Shown here piece after piece: positions 52,047 to 61,146 of a stretch of 64,000 nucleotides of DNA. The notes beneath the pieces were generated by a model. That model saw only the letters and a program-made list of their open reading frames with translations, was not told where the DNA came from and did no database searches. Numbering within the stretch: position 1 is the stretch's first letter; each line of letters begins with the position of its first letter. Position numbers and translations under genes: made by a program. The DNA comes from an uncultured Stenotrophomonas sp. (GTDB taxonomy: Bacteria; Pseudomonadota; Gammaproteobacteria; Xanthomonadales; Xanthomonadaceae): positions 124,001-188,000 of the forward strand of contig FLTS01000001.1 in the NCBI GenBank assembly GCA_900078405.1, given 5' to 3'.

Positions 52047-53849
52047 TTACTCGATCGGCTGATCCAGCATCAGCTGCCGCGCAAATCGTACCGGCGGGGC
52101 GCCGTAGGACAGCATCTGGTCGTGGTAGGCCTTCAGGTCGAAGGTGTCGCCGAGTTTCTCCTGTACCGCCTTGCGGGTATCGAAATGCTCCTGCGCGCCG
52201 ACGAAATAAGTCGGCAGCTGTGCCGAGGTCAGCTGGGCGCGCACCCACTTGCCGGCGGCTTCGCTTTCCTGCTGGAAGGCGTCGTGGGTCATCAGTTGCA
52301 TGGCCTGCTCGCGGCTCCAGTTGTCCACATGCACGCCTTGGTCGAGGATGGCGTTGGCAATGGTGCGCAGGTAGAACTTGAGCTGCACGAGGTGGAACAG
52401 CGGGTCGTTATCGAGATAACCCTGTTCCTGCATCATGCGCTCGGTATAGACCGCCCAGCCTTCGGCGAACAGGCCCGAGCGCAGCACGGCGCGCAGGGTG
52501 GAGGGGAACTTGCCCGAGTGCCAGCCTTCCAGGTAATGCCCCGGCGTGCCTTCGTGGATGGACAGCAGGTGGATCATGCGGCTGTTGTATTCGCGCAGGA
52601 ACGAATCGACCTGCTGGTCGTTCCATTCATCGGGAATCGGCGATACCGCGTAGAAGGTCTTCAGGTTCTTGTCCAGCGGGCCGGGCGAGTCGCAATAGGC
52701 CACGGCCACGCCGCGCTGGAATTCGGGCATCAGGATGATGTCCACCGGCGCGTCGGGCAGGGTCATCAGGTCATGCGTGCGCACGAACTCGGTGGACTGC
52801 GCCAGCGAGGCCTTGGCGTCTTCCACCACCTTGTCGCGCGCCGGCTTGTCGGCGTAGGCCAGTTCCAGCGCGGCCTCGATGGCCTTCTGCTGCTGTGCGT
52901 CGCTGGGTTCGGCCGGCAACGCCGGGGCGCCCGGCTTGTCCTTCAGCACCACCTGGGCGATGCCGTACATGTCCTTGCGCACGCGCGCCAGTTCGGCGCG
53001 GGCGCGCTCGCCGATCTCGGCGCGCGACAGCGAGGAGTTGAGCGAGAATTTCAGCTTCTGGTCGTACAGCTCCGCGCCGATGCGGAAGTCGCCCTTGGCG
53101 TTGGGCACCAGGGTCTTGTCCAGCCATTCCTGCTGCTCGGCGACGGCGCTCTTGAGCGTGTCGATGGCGGCCTTCAACCGTTCCTGGTCGGCGGCTTCCA
53201 GCTGGCCGATGTTGGGCGTGACGAAGGTATCGACGAGGCTGAGGATGCCCTTGTTCTGTTTGGCCACGGTTTCGGCGTGGATCTTAGGTACGCGTGCCGG
53301 GTCGAGGTTGGCGCGGGCGGCGGCGAAGACCTGCGGCAGCTTCTCGATGCGCGCGGTGGCCGACTTCAGGCGCTCGGGCAGCGGCGCGAACTCGCGCGCC
53401 ATCAGCCCGTAGATGGCGCTGCCGGCCAGCCCGTTGTAGACCTGCGGGTCCCACTGCCACGACTGCAGGGTTTCGCTGTTCCAGATGTCCGACTGCAACT
53501 GGTTGCGCAGGATGGCCGCGTCCACCTGGTTCTCGCGGTTGAGTTTGGCGACGTCGATTTTGTCCAGTTCGGCGAGCAGCGCCTTGCTGGCATCCAGCCC
53601 CTTCTGCTGGCCGGCGGCGCTGAGGTCGTCGATCCCGGCGTCGAAGCGGTGGTCGCCGATCTGGGTGGCGCCGACCGGTGACAGCTGCATCCACGTGTCC
53701 AGCGCTTTCTTCGACAGTTCGGCGAACTGCGCATCGGCCTGGCTCTGGCCGGCCTGCTCGGTGGCGGTGGATGGGGTGTTCGGGGCGTTGCTGTTCTGGC
53801 AGCCGGCGAGGCTGGCGAGCAGGGCGGCGGCGAGCAGGTGCTTGCGCAT
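52047..53849 (-). CDS. DUF885 family zinc-peptidase-like lipoprotein
   Basis: A 600-residue lipoprotein (LASLAGC, Cys17). The DUF885 domain covers most of the protein; the metal motif is LSIHEGTPGHYLEGW (HExxxxH form, HEGTPGH) with a later EGWAVYTERMM block carrying the third ligand Glu. It is a probable periplasmic metallopeptidase. Its conserved position next to the array suggests the array sits between ordinary chromosome genes. ATG at 53849; the upstream frame is not conserved. Confidence 0.88.
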   Translation of the reverse strand: MRKHLLAAALLASLAGCQNSNAPNTPSTATEQAGQSQADAQFAELSKKALDTWMQLSPVGATQIGDHRFDAGIDDLSAAGQQKGLDASKALLAELDKIDVAKLNRENQVDAAILRNQLQSDIWNSETLQSWQWDPQVYNGLAGSAIYGLMAREFAPLPERLKSATARIEKLPQVFAAARANLDPARVPKIHAETVAKQNKGILSLVDTFVTPNIGQLEAADQERLKAAIDTLKSAVAEQQEWLDKTLVPNAKGDFRIGAELYDQKLKFSLNSSLSRAEIGERARAELARVRKDMYGIAQVVLKDKPGAPALPAEPSDAQQQKAIEAALELAYADKPARDKVVEDAKASLAQSTEFVRTHDLMTLPDAPVDIILMPEFQRGVAVAYCDSPGPLDKNLKTFYAVSPIPDEWNDQQVDSFLREYNSRMIHLLSIHEGTPGHYLEGWHSGKFPSTLRAVLRSGLFAEGWAVYTERMMQEQGYLDNDPLFHLVQLKFYLRTIANAILDQGVHVDNWSREQAMQLMTHDAFQQESEAAGKWVRAQLTSAQLPTYFVGAQEHFDTRKAVQEKLGDTFDLKAYHDQMLSYGAPPVRFARQLMLDQPIE

Positions 53850-53947
53850 CGGGAATCCTGTTGTGGCGGGGAAAGGCCGAGTATGGGCCGGCGGCCACCT
53901 CGATGCCCCTGCCATTGGCTTACCATCGCCGCAGGTATCCACGGAGC

Positions 53948-54310
53948 ATGGCGATGCATTACGAAGGCAGTTGTCACTGCGGACGCATTGCGTTCGCGTT
54001 CGAATCCGGCGAGCCGATCAGCGGCGCGTTGTCCTGCAATTGCTCGATCTGCCGGCGGCGTGGTTCGCTGCTGTGGTTCGGCCCGCGCGATGGATTCGAG
54101 TTGAAGAGCGATCCGGCCGAGCTGGAAAGCTACCGCTTCAACACCGGCCATATCGACCACCACCATTGCCGCGTGTGCGGCGTGGCACCCTTCAGCGAGG
54201 CGCAGGACCCGCGTACCGGCGTGCCGACGGTGGCGGTCAACCTACGCTGCGTGCCGGCGCTGGACCTTGATGCGTTGACCGTGACCCATTACGACGGCGC
54301 CGGCCGCTGA
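53948..54310 (+). CDS. GFA family (glutathione-dependent formaldehyde-activating-like) zinc protein
   Basis: A 120-residue protein with the GFA/CENP-V zinc pattern: GSCHCGRIAF, SCNCSICRRRG and HHCRVCGVAPF. Family members bind two zinc ions; some add glutathione to formaldehyde, but most are uncharacterised. The start ATG is divergent from the DUF885 gene with a 98-bp gap. A second ATG 6 bp inside is possible. Confidence 0.85.
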   Translation: MAMHYEGSCHCGRIAFAFESGEPISGALSCNCSICRRRGSLLWFGPRDGFELKSDPAELESYRFNTGHIDHHHCRVCGVAPFSEAQDPRTGVPTVAVNLRCVPALDLDALTVTHYDGAGR

Positions 54311-54438
54311 CGGCGGCGCGGTATCGGCGCAAGCGGTGCCGGGGCGTGGCACCGGGGCTGTCGGCGGCGCCGGTGCATTCCGGGCGCGGCTTTTCCGGGG
54401 GGCTGGGTGCGGCTGTGTGTAACCGGCACCGCGGTGGC

Positions 54439-54732
54439 TCAGCCCTCGTCGTGTTCGTATTCGATGACCAGCCCGCGTTCCTGCGCCAGCCGTTCCACGG
54501 CCTGCCGCGCCTTCTGCGCGGTGGCGGGGTTGCCGACCTCGACTTCCAGTTCGTGGATGCCCGGGCCGATATCGTCGGACAGGCCCGCCGAGCTGGAATC
54601 CTCGTCGTCCATGTGGGTCATCAGGTCGTCGGTTTCCTCGACGTGCTCGATGCCTTCCAGACCGTGCAGCAGGTCGCTCACGGCCAGCGCATCGTCGGCG
54701 CTGCCGGTGATGCGGATGCGCAGCAGGGACAT
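54439..54732 (-). CDS. Small acidic hypothetical protein
   Basis: 97 residues, strongly acidic in the middle (MTHMDDEDSSS), with beta-alpha layout LLRIRITGSADDALAVSDLL and IHELEVEVGNPATAQKARQAVERLA that suggests a ferredoxin/ACT-like fold. Function unknown. ATG at 54732. Confidence 0.62.
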   Translation of the reverse strand: MSLLRIRITGSADDALAVSDLLHGLEGIEHVEETDDLMTHMDDEDSSSAGLSDDIGPGIHELEVEVGNPATAQKARQAVERLAQERGLVIEYEHDEG

Positions 54733-54855
54733 GGCGGTCTCCGCGTGTGGGGGAGGGCCAGCTTGGGTAGCCGCCGGGCAAGGGCGTGTGAAGCGCGGTG
54801 GTGCGGTGCGCTGGCCGCGGCCGGTGCATGGCCGGCCGCGGCAAGGGGCGCAGTA

Positions 54856-55764
54856 TCAGTTGGGCAGCACCCGCACCGGCAGCGGGATGTTGCACAGGTC
54901 GATGTGCCCGGCCGCGCGCTTGTAGAAGCCGTCCACGCGGTTGCGACGCGCTTCCACCGCGTCGGCGAAGCTCTTCGAGTCGGTGCGCAGCACCTGCAGC
55001 GGCACGCGTTCGCCGGCCGGCAGTTCGCTGGCCAGGTGGATGGCGCGGATCGGCGTGCGCTGTGCGGCATCGTCGTAGAAGCCCATCGGCGGCGGCCCGC
55101 GCTTGATCGTGCTCAGCAGTTCCATGCCCTCGAGCACGCGCCCGACCACGGTGATGTTGTTGTCGAGCTGGCGCGGCGACTGCCCGGTGACGACGTACAG
55201 CTCGGCGCCGATGCTGCTGTCGTCGGCGTTGTTGCGGCCGGCGCCGACGGTGCCGTAGCAGTGCGCCAACCAGGCGTGTTCGCCATCGCCGGCCACGGCG
55301 AAGTCGCCGACGAAGCCGGTCTTCGCGGCCCAGCCGTCGCGGTCGGGCAGGGTGGTGAAATCCAGCCCGGCGGCCGCGCGCTGGAACTCGGCCGGCAGGT
55401 GGGTCTTCGCGCTGCCCAGTGGCTTGGCCTTGCCGGCTTCTTCGCCATCGGCATCACCGAACTGGACCACGAAATTGTCCTGCGAGCGGTAGATGCTGGT
55501 GCCGTCCCAGAAGCCCTCGCGTGCCAGCGTGCGGATGTTGCCGGCATGCTCGGGCGCGAACTGCGGGGCCAGCTCGATGATGACGCGGCCGCCGTCCAGC
55601 TCCATGTACAGCAGGTTCTCGGCGGCCGGGGTGTGCCAGTCGCCATCCGGCGCGGCGTCGATTATTTCCTGCGCGCTGCGGTACTTGGCGGGGGCGTCGG
55701 CGGCCAGCAGCGGCAGCGGCGACAGCAGCAGGGCGAGGGCGAGCAGGTGTGGGCGGAGCGTCAT
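54856..55764 (-). CDS. Periplasmic cyclophilin-type peptidylprolyl isomerase
   Basis: A 302-residue exported protein (signal about 1-21, PLLAA). The cyclophilin domain starts at [44 protein letters not shown] and has the [10 protein letters not shown] block and GVV-type [12 protein letters not shown]. The Arg/Phe catalytic positions ([14 protein letters not shown]) are conserved. It has a C-terminal extension (about 240-302) of unknown role. Confidence 0.9.
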   Translation of the reverse strand: MTLRPHLLALALLLSPLPLLAADAPAKYRSAQEIIDAAPDGDWHTPAAENLLYMELDGGRVIIELAPQFAPEHAGNIRTLAREGFWDGTSIYRSQDNFVVQFGDADGEEAGKAKPLGSAKTHLPAEFQRAAAGLDFTTLPDRDGWAAKTGFVGDFAVAGDGEHAWLAHCYGTVGAGRNNADDSSIGAELYVVTGQSPRQLDNNITVVGRVLEGMELLSTIKRGPPPMGFYDDAAQRTPIRAIHLASELPAGERVPLQVLRTDSKSFADAVEARRNRVDGFYKRAAGHIDLCNIPLPVRVLPN

Positions 55765-55858
55765 GGGTGCGGGTCCGTTGGCGGTGGTGCCCCCGATTCT
55801 GCGTGAATGCGGGTGGTGGCGGCCAGCGCATGACCATGGTGGGGTGACTACCGGCACA

Positions 55859-55890
55859 TTCGCTATAGCGAACTTCGCAATAGTGTTCGC
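55859..55890. promoter_or_regulatory. Palindromes upstream of the PadR gene (candidate autoregulatory operator)
   Basis: TTCGCTATAGCGAA (55859-55872) is a perfect 14-bp palindrome, followed by GCGAACTTCGC (55868-55878) and TTCGCAATAGTGTTCGC (55874-55890). This clustered TTCGC/GCGAA layout 27 bp before the PadR start is typical of PadR autoregulation. Confidence 0.7.
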
Positions 55891-55916
55891 TTCAGGCTAG
55901 TTGGCAGGAACAGGGC

Positions 55917-56279
55917 ATGTCAGACCCCGACGTCCATCTGCGCAAGTTCCAGAAGGAGCTGAGTACCGGCACGGTGTCGCTGGCGCTGCTGGCGGTGCTG
56001 GCCAAGGCGCCGGAGCCGATGTACGGCTACCTGATCGCCAAGGAGCTGGAGCGTGTCGGCGACGGCGTGCTCAGCGGCAAGCAGAGCGCGCTGTACCCGG
56101 TGCTGCGCAACCTGGAAGGCGCCGGCCTGCTGGAAAGCCATGTGGAGCCGTCGGTGGCCGGGCCGCCGCGGCGCTACTACCGCATCAACGACGATGGTCG
56201 CGCCGCGCTGCGGCAGTGGATCGCGGCCTGGACTGCCACCCGTGACTCGGTCGAGTCGGTATTGGAGGGAATCAACTGA
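55917..56279 (+). CDS. PadR family transcriptional repressor
   Basis: A 120-residue winged-helix protein: TGTVSLALLAVLAKAPEPMYGYLIAKELE, SALYPVLRNLEGAGLLESH and the wing PPRRYYRINDDGR. PadR proteins respond to small toxic compounds and usually repress a neighbouring gene. The gene overlaps the downstream membrane-protein gene (TGATG), so they are one operon, probably autoregulated through the palindromes at 55859-55890. Confidence 0.92.
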   Translation: MSDPDVHLRKFQKELSTGTVSLALLAVLAKAPEPMYGYLIAKELERVGDGVLSGKQSALYPVLRNLEGAGLLESHVEPSVAGPPRRYYRINDDGRAALRQWIAAWTATRDSVESVLEGIN

Positions 56280-57253
56280 TGAACAACGACATCCATGCGC
56301 GGCCACTGCCGACCACGATTCCCGGGTATCTGGAACAACTGCGCGCGGCGCTGGCCGGTGCCGACCCGGCGATGATCCAGGACGCGCTGTACGACGCCGA
56401 GGAATACCTGCGCTCGGAGTTGGCCGAGCAGTCCGGCAAGAGCGAGGCCGAGGTGATCGCCGGCGTGGCCGGCAGTTATGGTGCGCCGGAGGAAGTGGCC
56501 GAGATCTACCGCGAGACCGAGGTGACCGTGAACCGCGCGCTGCGCGCACCCGGCCCGGTGGCACGGCCGGCCCCGGTTGCCCCGGCGCTGGCGGCAACAG
56601 CGGCGGCCGGCGCTGCAATGCCGGTGAGGCCGCGGTCGTGGCTGGCACGCTTCTTCGGCGTGGCGCTGGAGCCGCACACCTATGGCGCGCTGTTCTACAT
56701 GCTGCTGTCGCTGGCCACCGGCACGTTCTTCTTCAGCTGGGTGGTGACCGGGCTGTCGCTGTCGGTGTCGCTGCTGATCCTGATCATCGGCATCCCGGTG
56801 CTGCTGCTGTTCCTCGGCTCGGTGCGGGTGCTGTCGCTGGTGGAAGGCCGCATTATCGAGACCATGCTCGGTGTGCGCATGCCGCGGCGGCCGGCCTACA
56901 CCGACAGGAGCCAAGGCTGGCTGGCGCGGATCGGGGCGATGTTCGCCGATGGCCGCACCTGGCTGACGATGCTGTATTTCCTGCTGATGCTGCCGCTGGG
57001 CGTGGCCTATTTCAGCATTGCCACCACCCTGCTGTCGTTGTCGCTGGCCCTGGTCTTCGCGCCGCTGGCGGAGCTGCTGTTCGACCAGCCGGTCGGCATC
57101 TGGATCGACGGCGTGAACGTGGCCAGCACGCTCTGGCTGTGGCCGCTGACGGTGCTGGTGGGTGTGCTGCTGCTGTTCGCCACCCTGCACCTGGCGCGCG
57201 GCATCGGCCGACTGCACGGCGCGGTGGCCAAGCACCTGCTGGTGCGGCTGTAA
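56279..57253 (+). CDS. Membrane protein partner of PadR (DUF1700/sensor-like)
   Basis: A 324-residue protein. The N-terminal about 90 residues are the DUF1700-like soluble part (IPGYLEQLRAALAGADPAMIQDALYDAEEYLRSEL, GSYGAPEEVAEIY), then four to five transmembrane segments with a sensor-like beta-rich middle (SVRVLSLVEGRIIETMLGVRM). PadR-DUF1700 pairs are known as putative envelope-stress or two-gene regulatory modules in many bacteria; the signal is unknown. Confidence 0.75.
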   Translation: MNNDIHARPLPTTIPGYLEQLRAALAGADPAMIQDALYDAEEYLRSELAEQSGKSEAEVIAGVAGSYGAPEEVAEIYRETEVTVNRALRAPGPVARPAPVAPALAATAAAGAAMPVRPRSWLARFFGVALEPHTYGALFYMLLSLATGTFFFSWVVTGLSLSVSLLILIIGIPVLLLFLGSVRVLSLVEGRIIETMLGVRMPRRPAYTDRSQGWLARIGAMFADGRTWLTMLYFLLMLPLGVAYFSIATTLLSLSLALVFAPLAELLFDQPVGIWIDGVNVASTLWLWPLTVLVGVLLLFATLHLARGIGRLHGAVAKHLLVRL

Positions 57254-57262
57254 GCGAGGGGA

Positions 57263-57362
57263 CGTGCCGGGCAAGCCCGGCACCTACGAACGCGTGTAGA
57301 TGCGGGGCTTGCCCCGCATGGGCTTCACCGGGAAGACGCCGTGCCGGGCAAGCCCGGCACCT
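57263..57362. repeat. Triple extragenic palindromic repeat (GTGCCGGGCAAGCCCGGCAC family)
   Basis: Two copies of gtgccgggcaagcccggcac flank a gcggggcttgccccgc palindrome with ttcaccgggaagac linker. Largest of this family in the window. Directly downstream of the DUF1700-like gene and before the PHB depolymerase stop. Confidence 0.82.
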
Positions 57363-57363
57363 C

Positions 57364-58698
57364 TCAGCGCTGGGCGCGGCGGCGCAGCGGGGTGACGTTG
57401 CCGGCGGCGGCCTTGCGGCCCTTCTTCGCTGGCGCCGCCTGTGACTGCGCATGGAAGAAGTCGCGCACCTTCGGGTACACCACCTCGCGCCAGCGGCGGC
57501 CGCTGAAGATGCCGTAGTGGCCGGCGCCTTCGACGATGAAGTGGCTGCGGCGCGCGGCCGGGATGCCGGTACACAACGCCTGCGCGGCCTCGGTCTGGCC
57601 AAGGCCGGCGATGTCGTCCAGCTCGCCCTCGATGCTCAGCAGCGCGGTGTCGCGGATCGCCGACGGGTCCACGCGCTCGCCACGCACGTGCCACTGCCCA
57701 CGCGGCAGCAGGAATTCCTGGAACACCACGCGGATGGTGTCCAGGTAGAACTCGGCGGGCATGTCCAGCACCGCGTTGTATTCGTCATAGAAGCGGCGGT
57801 GGGCGTTGGCGTCGTCGAGGTCGCCCTTGACCAGGTCGGTGTAGAAGTCCCAGTGCGACATCAGGTGGCGGCTGGGGTTCATGGTCACGAAGCCGGCGTG
57901 CTGCAGGAAGCCTGGGTACACGCGGCGGCCCTGGCCGGGGTAGGGCGCGGGCACGCTGTGGATGACGTTGTTCTCGAACCACGACAGCGGGTTGCGCGTG
58001 GCCAGGTTGTTGACCGCGGTGGGGCTGCAGCGGGCGTCGATCGGCCCGCCCATCATCACCAGTGAACGCGGCGTGGGCTCGCCGCGGCTGGCCATCAGCG
58101 ACACCGCGCCCAGCACCGGCACGGTGGGCTGGCATACCGATATGACGTGGCAGACGCTGACCACGTGCAGCGTGTCGGCGCCGAGGTGGCGGATGAATTC
58201 CTGCACGTACTCGACGTAGTCGTCGAGCCCGAACTCGCCGGCTTCAGCCGGCACCATGCGCGCGTCGATCCAGTCGGTGACGTAGACGCGGTGATCCTGC
58301 AGCAAGGTGCGCACGGTGTCGCGCAGCAGCGTGGCATGGTGGCCGGACAGCGGCGCCACTACCAGTACCGCCGGCTGCGCCAGCAGTTCCTCCACGCGCG
58401 CGCTGTCGTTGCTGTGGCGCTTGAAGCGCAGCAGCCTGCAGAACGGTTTTTCCAGCTCGGTGAGCTGGGCGACGGGGACGACTTCGCCATCCAGCTCCAG
58501 CTCGTGGATGTCCCACTCGGGCTTTTCGTAGTCCTTGCCGAGGCGATGGAACAGCTCGTTCATCGCCGCCAGCCGGTCCGCGCCCGGCATCGACGACCAC
58601 CAGTGCCCGGGGTTGTTGAAGAACGCCGCGTTGGCTTGCGCCTGGTGCACCCACGGGGCCATCAGGTTGCGGGTCAGTTCATGCAGTTGATAGAGCAT
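57364..58698 (-). CDS. Intracellular poly(3-hydroxybutyrate) depolymerase PhaZ-like
   Basis: A 444-residue protein with MLYQLHEL and the PHB_depo_C layout: LLRFKRHSNDSARVEELLAQPAVLVVAPLSGHHATLLRDTVRTLL, VISVCQPTVPVLGAVSLMA (Cys nucleophile region) and GAGHYGIFSGRRWREV at the end (His). It would break storage polymer to 3-hydroxybutyrate. A near repeat HVVSVC-HVISVC precedes the QP, an extra six residues relative to homologues as I remember them. C-terminal tail is Lys/Arg-rich. Confidence 0.88.
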   Translation of the reverse strand: MLYQLHELTRNLMAPWVHQAQANAAFFNNPGHWWSSMPGADRLAAMNELFHRLGKDYEKPEWDIHELELDGEVVPVAQLTELEKPFCRLLRFKRHSNDSARVEELLAQPAVLVVAPLSGHHATLLRDTVRTLLQDHRVYVTDWIDARMVPAEAGEFGLDDYVEYVQEFIRHLGADTLHVVSVCHVISVCQPTVPVLGAVSLMASRGEPTPRSLVMMGGPIDARCSPTAVNNLATRNPLSWFENNVIHSVPAPYPGQGRRVYPGFLQHAGFVTMNPSRHLMSHWDFYTDLVKGDLDDANAHRRFYDEYNAVLDMPAEFYLDTIRVVFQEFLLPRGQWHVRGERVDPSAIRDTALLSIEGELDDIAGLGQTEAAQALCTGIPAARRSHFIVEGAGHYGIFSGRRWREVVYPKVRDFFHAQSQAAPAKKGRKAAAGNVTPLRRRAQR

Positions 58699-58799
58699 GC
58701 CGGGCAATATGTACAGTCATATGACGCTATGCAGCATAGCGCAAACCGGCAGGCGGGGAGTTAAGCCTGCGCAGCCCCGACCTACGGTTGCTCCGTAAC

Positions 58800-58858
58800 T
58801 GCCGGGCTTGCCCGGGCAGGCCCGCGTGGGGCAAGCCCGTGTGGGGCAAGCCCCACAC
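58800..58858. repeat. Extragenic repeat (GGGCAAGCCC family) before the methyltransferase stop
   Basis: tgccgggcttgcccgggca plus two gtggggcaagcccgtgtg-like units; same family as 57263-57362. Confidence 0.7.
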
Positions 58859-59461
58859 CTACGGAATTGCGTTGCCTTCCAGCGCGGCCACATCGTCGTC
58901 GAATGCCGGCCCCAGCCAGCAGTGCGAGCCGGTGGCGCGGAAGCCGGCGGCCTGCAGCCGACGCCGGTACCAGCGCGCGGGGCGCGGCTGGAAGCCCTCG
59001 TGGTCGCCGTGGAAGTCGTCCTCGGTGGTGAAGGTTTCCAGGAAGGCCACGCCGCCGCACAGCTCGGCCAGCCCTTCCAGCCCACGCCGCAGCTCGCGGT
59101 CGGGCACGTAGTGCATCACGTCCGAACACACCAGCAGGTCCACCGGCGCGCACGGGCGCAGCCACTGGAAATCGCCGAAGCGGGCCAGGTGCAGGTTGCG
59201 CGTGCGGCCGTAGCGCTGCACCGCGTATTCGCTGCCGTCGAAGCCCATGTAGCGCAGCTTCGGCCGCAGTTTCAGCAGCGGCGCGCGCCATGCGCCTTCG
59301 CCGCAGCCGATGTCCAGCACGCTGCGGACCGGGCGTTCGAGGTAGTACTCGGCCGTCGCCACGGCCAGCTGCACCTTGCGCGCCAGCCGCGCCGCGCCGC
59401 CGATGTCGCCGTGCCGGTACCAGCGCTGGAAGTAGGCGGCGTCGTAGTGTTTTTCCTGCAT
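58859..59461 (-). CDS. Class I SAM-dependent methyltransferase
   Basis: A 200-residue protein with motif I VLDIGCGEGAW, acidic post-I (GFDGSEYAVQ), motif II VDLLVCSDVMHYV and a C-terminal part. SAM-binding is clear; the substrate is unknown. The ATG at 59461 lies 59 bp from the divergent HemJ-like gene. Confidence 0.85.
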   Translation of the reverse strand: MQEKHYDAAYFQRWYRHGDIGGAARLARKVQLAVATAEYYLERPVRSVLDIGCGEGAWRAPLLKLRPKLRYMGFDGSEYAVQRYGRTRNLHLARFGDFQWLRPCAPVDLLVCSDVMHYVPDRELRRGLEGLAELCGGVAFLETFTTEDDFHGDHEGFQPRPARWYRRRLQAAGFRATGSHCWLGPAFDDDVAALEGNAIP

Positions 59462-59520
59462 GGGCGTCGGCGATGGGCGAAAATGGCGACCATCCTAACG
59501 CCCGCCGACGGAGCCAGCGC

Positions 59521-59973
59521 ATGCAGTCTTATTTCTGGGTAAAGACCTTACACATCGTGTTCGTGGTGGCATGGATGGCAGCGGTGTTCTACCTGCCGCG
59601 CATTCTGGTCAACATCGCCGAAGCCGCCGGACAGGCGCAGGTGGCCGAGCGGCTGCAACTGATGGGGCGGCGGCTGTACCGCTTCGGCCACGTGATGTTC
59701 GGTATCGCATTCCTGCTGGGGCTGGTGCTGTGGCTGGGCTACCGGGTGCTGCCGGATTTCCCGACGATGGTGGCGCAAGGCTCCGGCTGGCTGCATGCCA
59801 AGCTGACGCTGGTGGTGCTGCTGTTCGTCTATTACATCGTCAGCGGGCGCTGGCTGAAGGGGGCGGCCAGCGGCCGTGCGCTGCCATCCTCGCGCGCGCT
59901 GCGCTGGTTCAACGAACTGCCGCTGCTGCTGTTCATCGCGGTGGTGTGGCTGGTGATCGCCAAGCCGTTCTGA
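59521..59973 (+). CDS. HemJ/CopD-like integral membrane protein
   Basis: A 150-residue protein with four transmembrane segments: WVKTLHIVFVVAWMAAVFYLPRI starts the family pattern, followed by a central one and HAKLTLVVLLFVYYI. The conserved His in TLHI and Lys in HAKL match the HemJ (UPF0093) type protoporphyrinogen oxidase as well as the 'CopD family' label. Haem synthesis is more likely than copper resistance. ATG at 59521. Confidence 0.75.
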   Translation: MQSYFWVKTLHIVFVVAWMAAVFYLPRILVNIAEAAGQAQVAERLQLMGRRLYRFGHVMFGIAFLLGLVLWLGYRVLPDFPTMVAQGSGWLHAKLTLVVLLFVYYIVSGRWLKGAASGRALPSSRALRWFNELPLLLFIAVVWLVIAKPF

Positions 59974-59985
59974 TGGCTTGAACAC

Positions 59986-60025
59986 GCGCAAGGCCGGCAA
60001 TGCCGGCCTTGCGTCTTTAGTTTTT
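59986..60025 (+). terminator. Terminator after the HemJ-like gene
   Basis: gcaaggccggca / tgccggccttgc stem followed by tctttagttttt. It lies between this gene and accA on the opposite strand, and a REP-like pair follows directly. Confidence 0.8.
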
Positions 60026-60026
60026 C

Positions 60027-60093
60027 GTAGGAGCGACGCAAGTCGCGAGAGGCTTTCCCGGTACGGCCCCATCGCGACTTGCGTCGCTCCTAC
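60027..60093. repeat. REP-like inverted pair (GTAGGAGCGACG...), second copy
   Basis: gtaggagcgacgcaagtcgc faces gcgacttgcgtcgctcctac with a ggctttcccggtacggcc linker. Near-perfect copy of 39511-39580, 18 bp from the accA stop. Confidence 0.85.
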
Positions 60094-60110
60094 ATGGGGT
60101 TTGCCGGGTT

Positions 60111-61070
60111 TCAGGCCGCTTCGTAGGTGCCGTAGCCGCGCAGGCGCTTGTAGCGCTTGTCCAGCAGCTCGTCGATGCTCAGTTTTTCCAGCGCGTCCAG
60201 CTCATTGATCAGCACCGCCTTCAGGCGCTTGGCCATCTGCGTGGGGTTGCGGTGGGCGCCGCCGATGGGTTCGCGCACCACCTTGTCGATCAGGCCCAGG
60301 CTTTTCAGGCGCGCGGCGGTCATGCCCAGCTGCTCGGCGGCTTCCTTGTTCTTGCCGGCGTCCTTCCACAGGATCGAGGCGCAGCCTTCAGGGCTGATGG
60401 TCGAGTAGACGCTGTATTCCAGCATCAGGGTGCGGTCGCCCACGCCCAGCGCCAGCGCGCCGCCGGAGCCGCCTTCGCCGATCACGGTGCAGATCACCGG
60501 CACCTTCAGTTCGGCCATTTCCATCAGGTTGCGGGCGATGGCCTCGGACTGGCCGCGCTCCTCGGCGTCGATGCCCGGCCAGGCGCCGGCGGTGTCGATC
60601 AGGGTCAGCACCGGCAGCTTGAAGCGCTCGGCCATCTTCATCAGCCGCAGCGCCTTGCGGTAGCCCTCGGGCTTGGGCATGCCGAAGTTGCGGCGGATCT
60701 TTTCCTTGGTGTCGCGGCCCTTCTGGTGACCGATGACCATGCAAGAGGCGCCGTTAAAGCGCGCCAGGCCGCCGACGATCGCCTTGTCGTCGGCGAAGGC
60801 GCGGTCGCCAGCCAGTTCCTGGAATTCGTCGCAGAAGATGCCGATGTAGTCCAGCGGGTAGGGGCGCTGGGGGTGGCGCGCCACCTGCAGCACCTGCCAC
60901 GAGGACAGGTTGCGGAAGATCTGCGCGGTGCGCAGGCGCAGCTTGTCCTCCAGCGCCCGCACTTCGGTTTCGACATTGACCGCCGGGCCGGCGCTGGCGC
61001 TGCGCAGGTCCTTGATCTTGGCTTCCAGATCGGCGATGGGCTGCTCGAAATCGAGGTAATTCGGATTCAT
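60111..61070 (-). CDS. accA: Acetyl-CoA carboxylase carboxyltransferase subunit alpha
   Basis: With AccD it moves the carboxyl group from biotin to acetyl-CoA, making malonyl-CoA for fatty acid synthesis. The 319-residue length and [19 protein letters not shown] start match the family (E. coli 319). The carboxyltransferase core is clear: [59 protein letters not shown] and the [16 protein letters not shown] block. ATG at 61070. It is 76 bp downstream of dnaE on the same strand. Confidence 0.97.
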   Translation of the reverse strand: MNPNYLDFEQPIADLEAKIKDLRSASAGPAVNVETEVRALEDKLRLRTAQIFRNLSSWQVLQVARHPQRPYPLDYIGIFCDEFQELAGDRAFADDKAIVGGLARFNGASCMVIGHQKGRDTKEKIRRNFGMPKPEGYRKALRLMKMAERFKLPVLTLIDTAGAWPGIDAEERGQSEAIARNLMEMAELKVPVICTVIGEGGSGGALALGVGDRTLMLEYSVYSTISPEGCASILWKDAGKNKEAAEQLGMTAARLKSLGLIDKVVREPIGGAHRNPTQMAKRLKAVLINELDALEKLSIDELLDKRYKRLRGYGTYEAA

Positions 61071-61146
61071 CGGAAACCGTCTTGAATGAAAGTGGGAAAG
61101 TGTAGCCGAACGGGTTGCAGCAACCCGTACGCGGCCGTCCGGTGGG

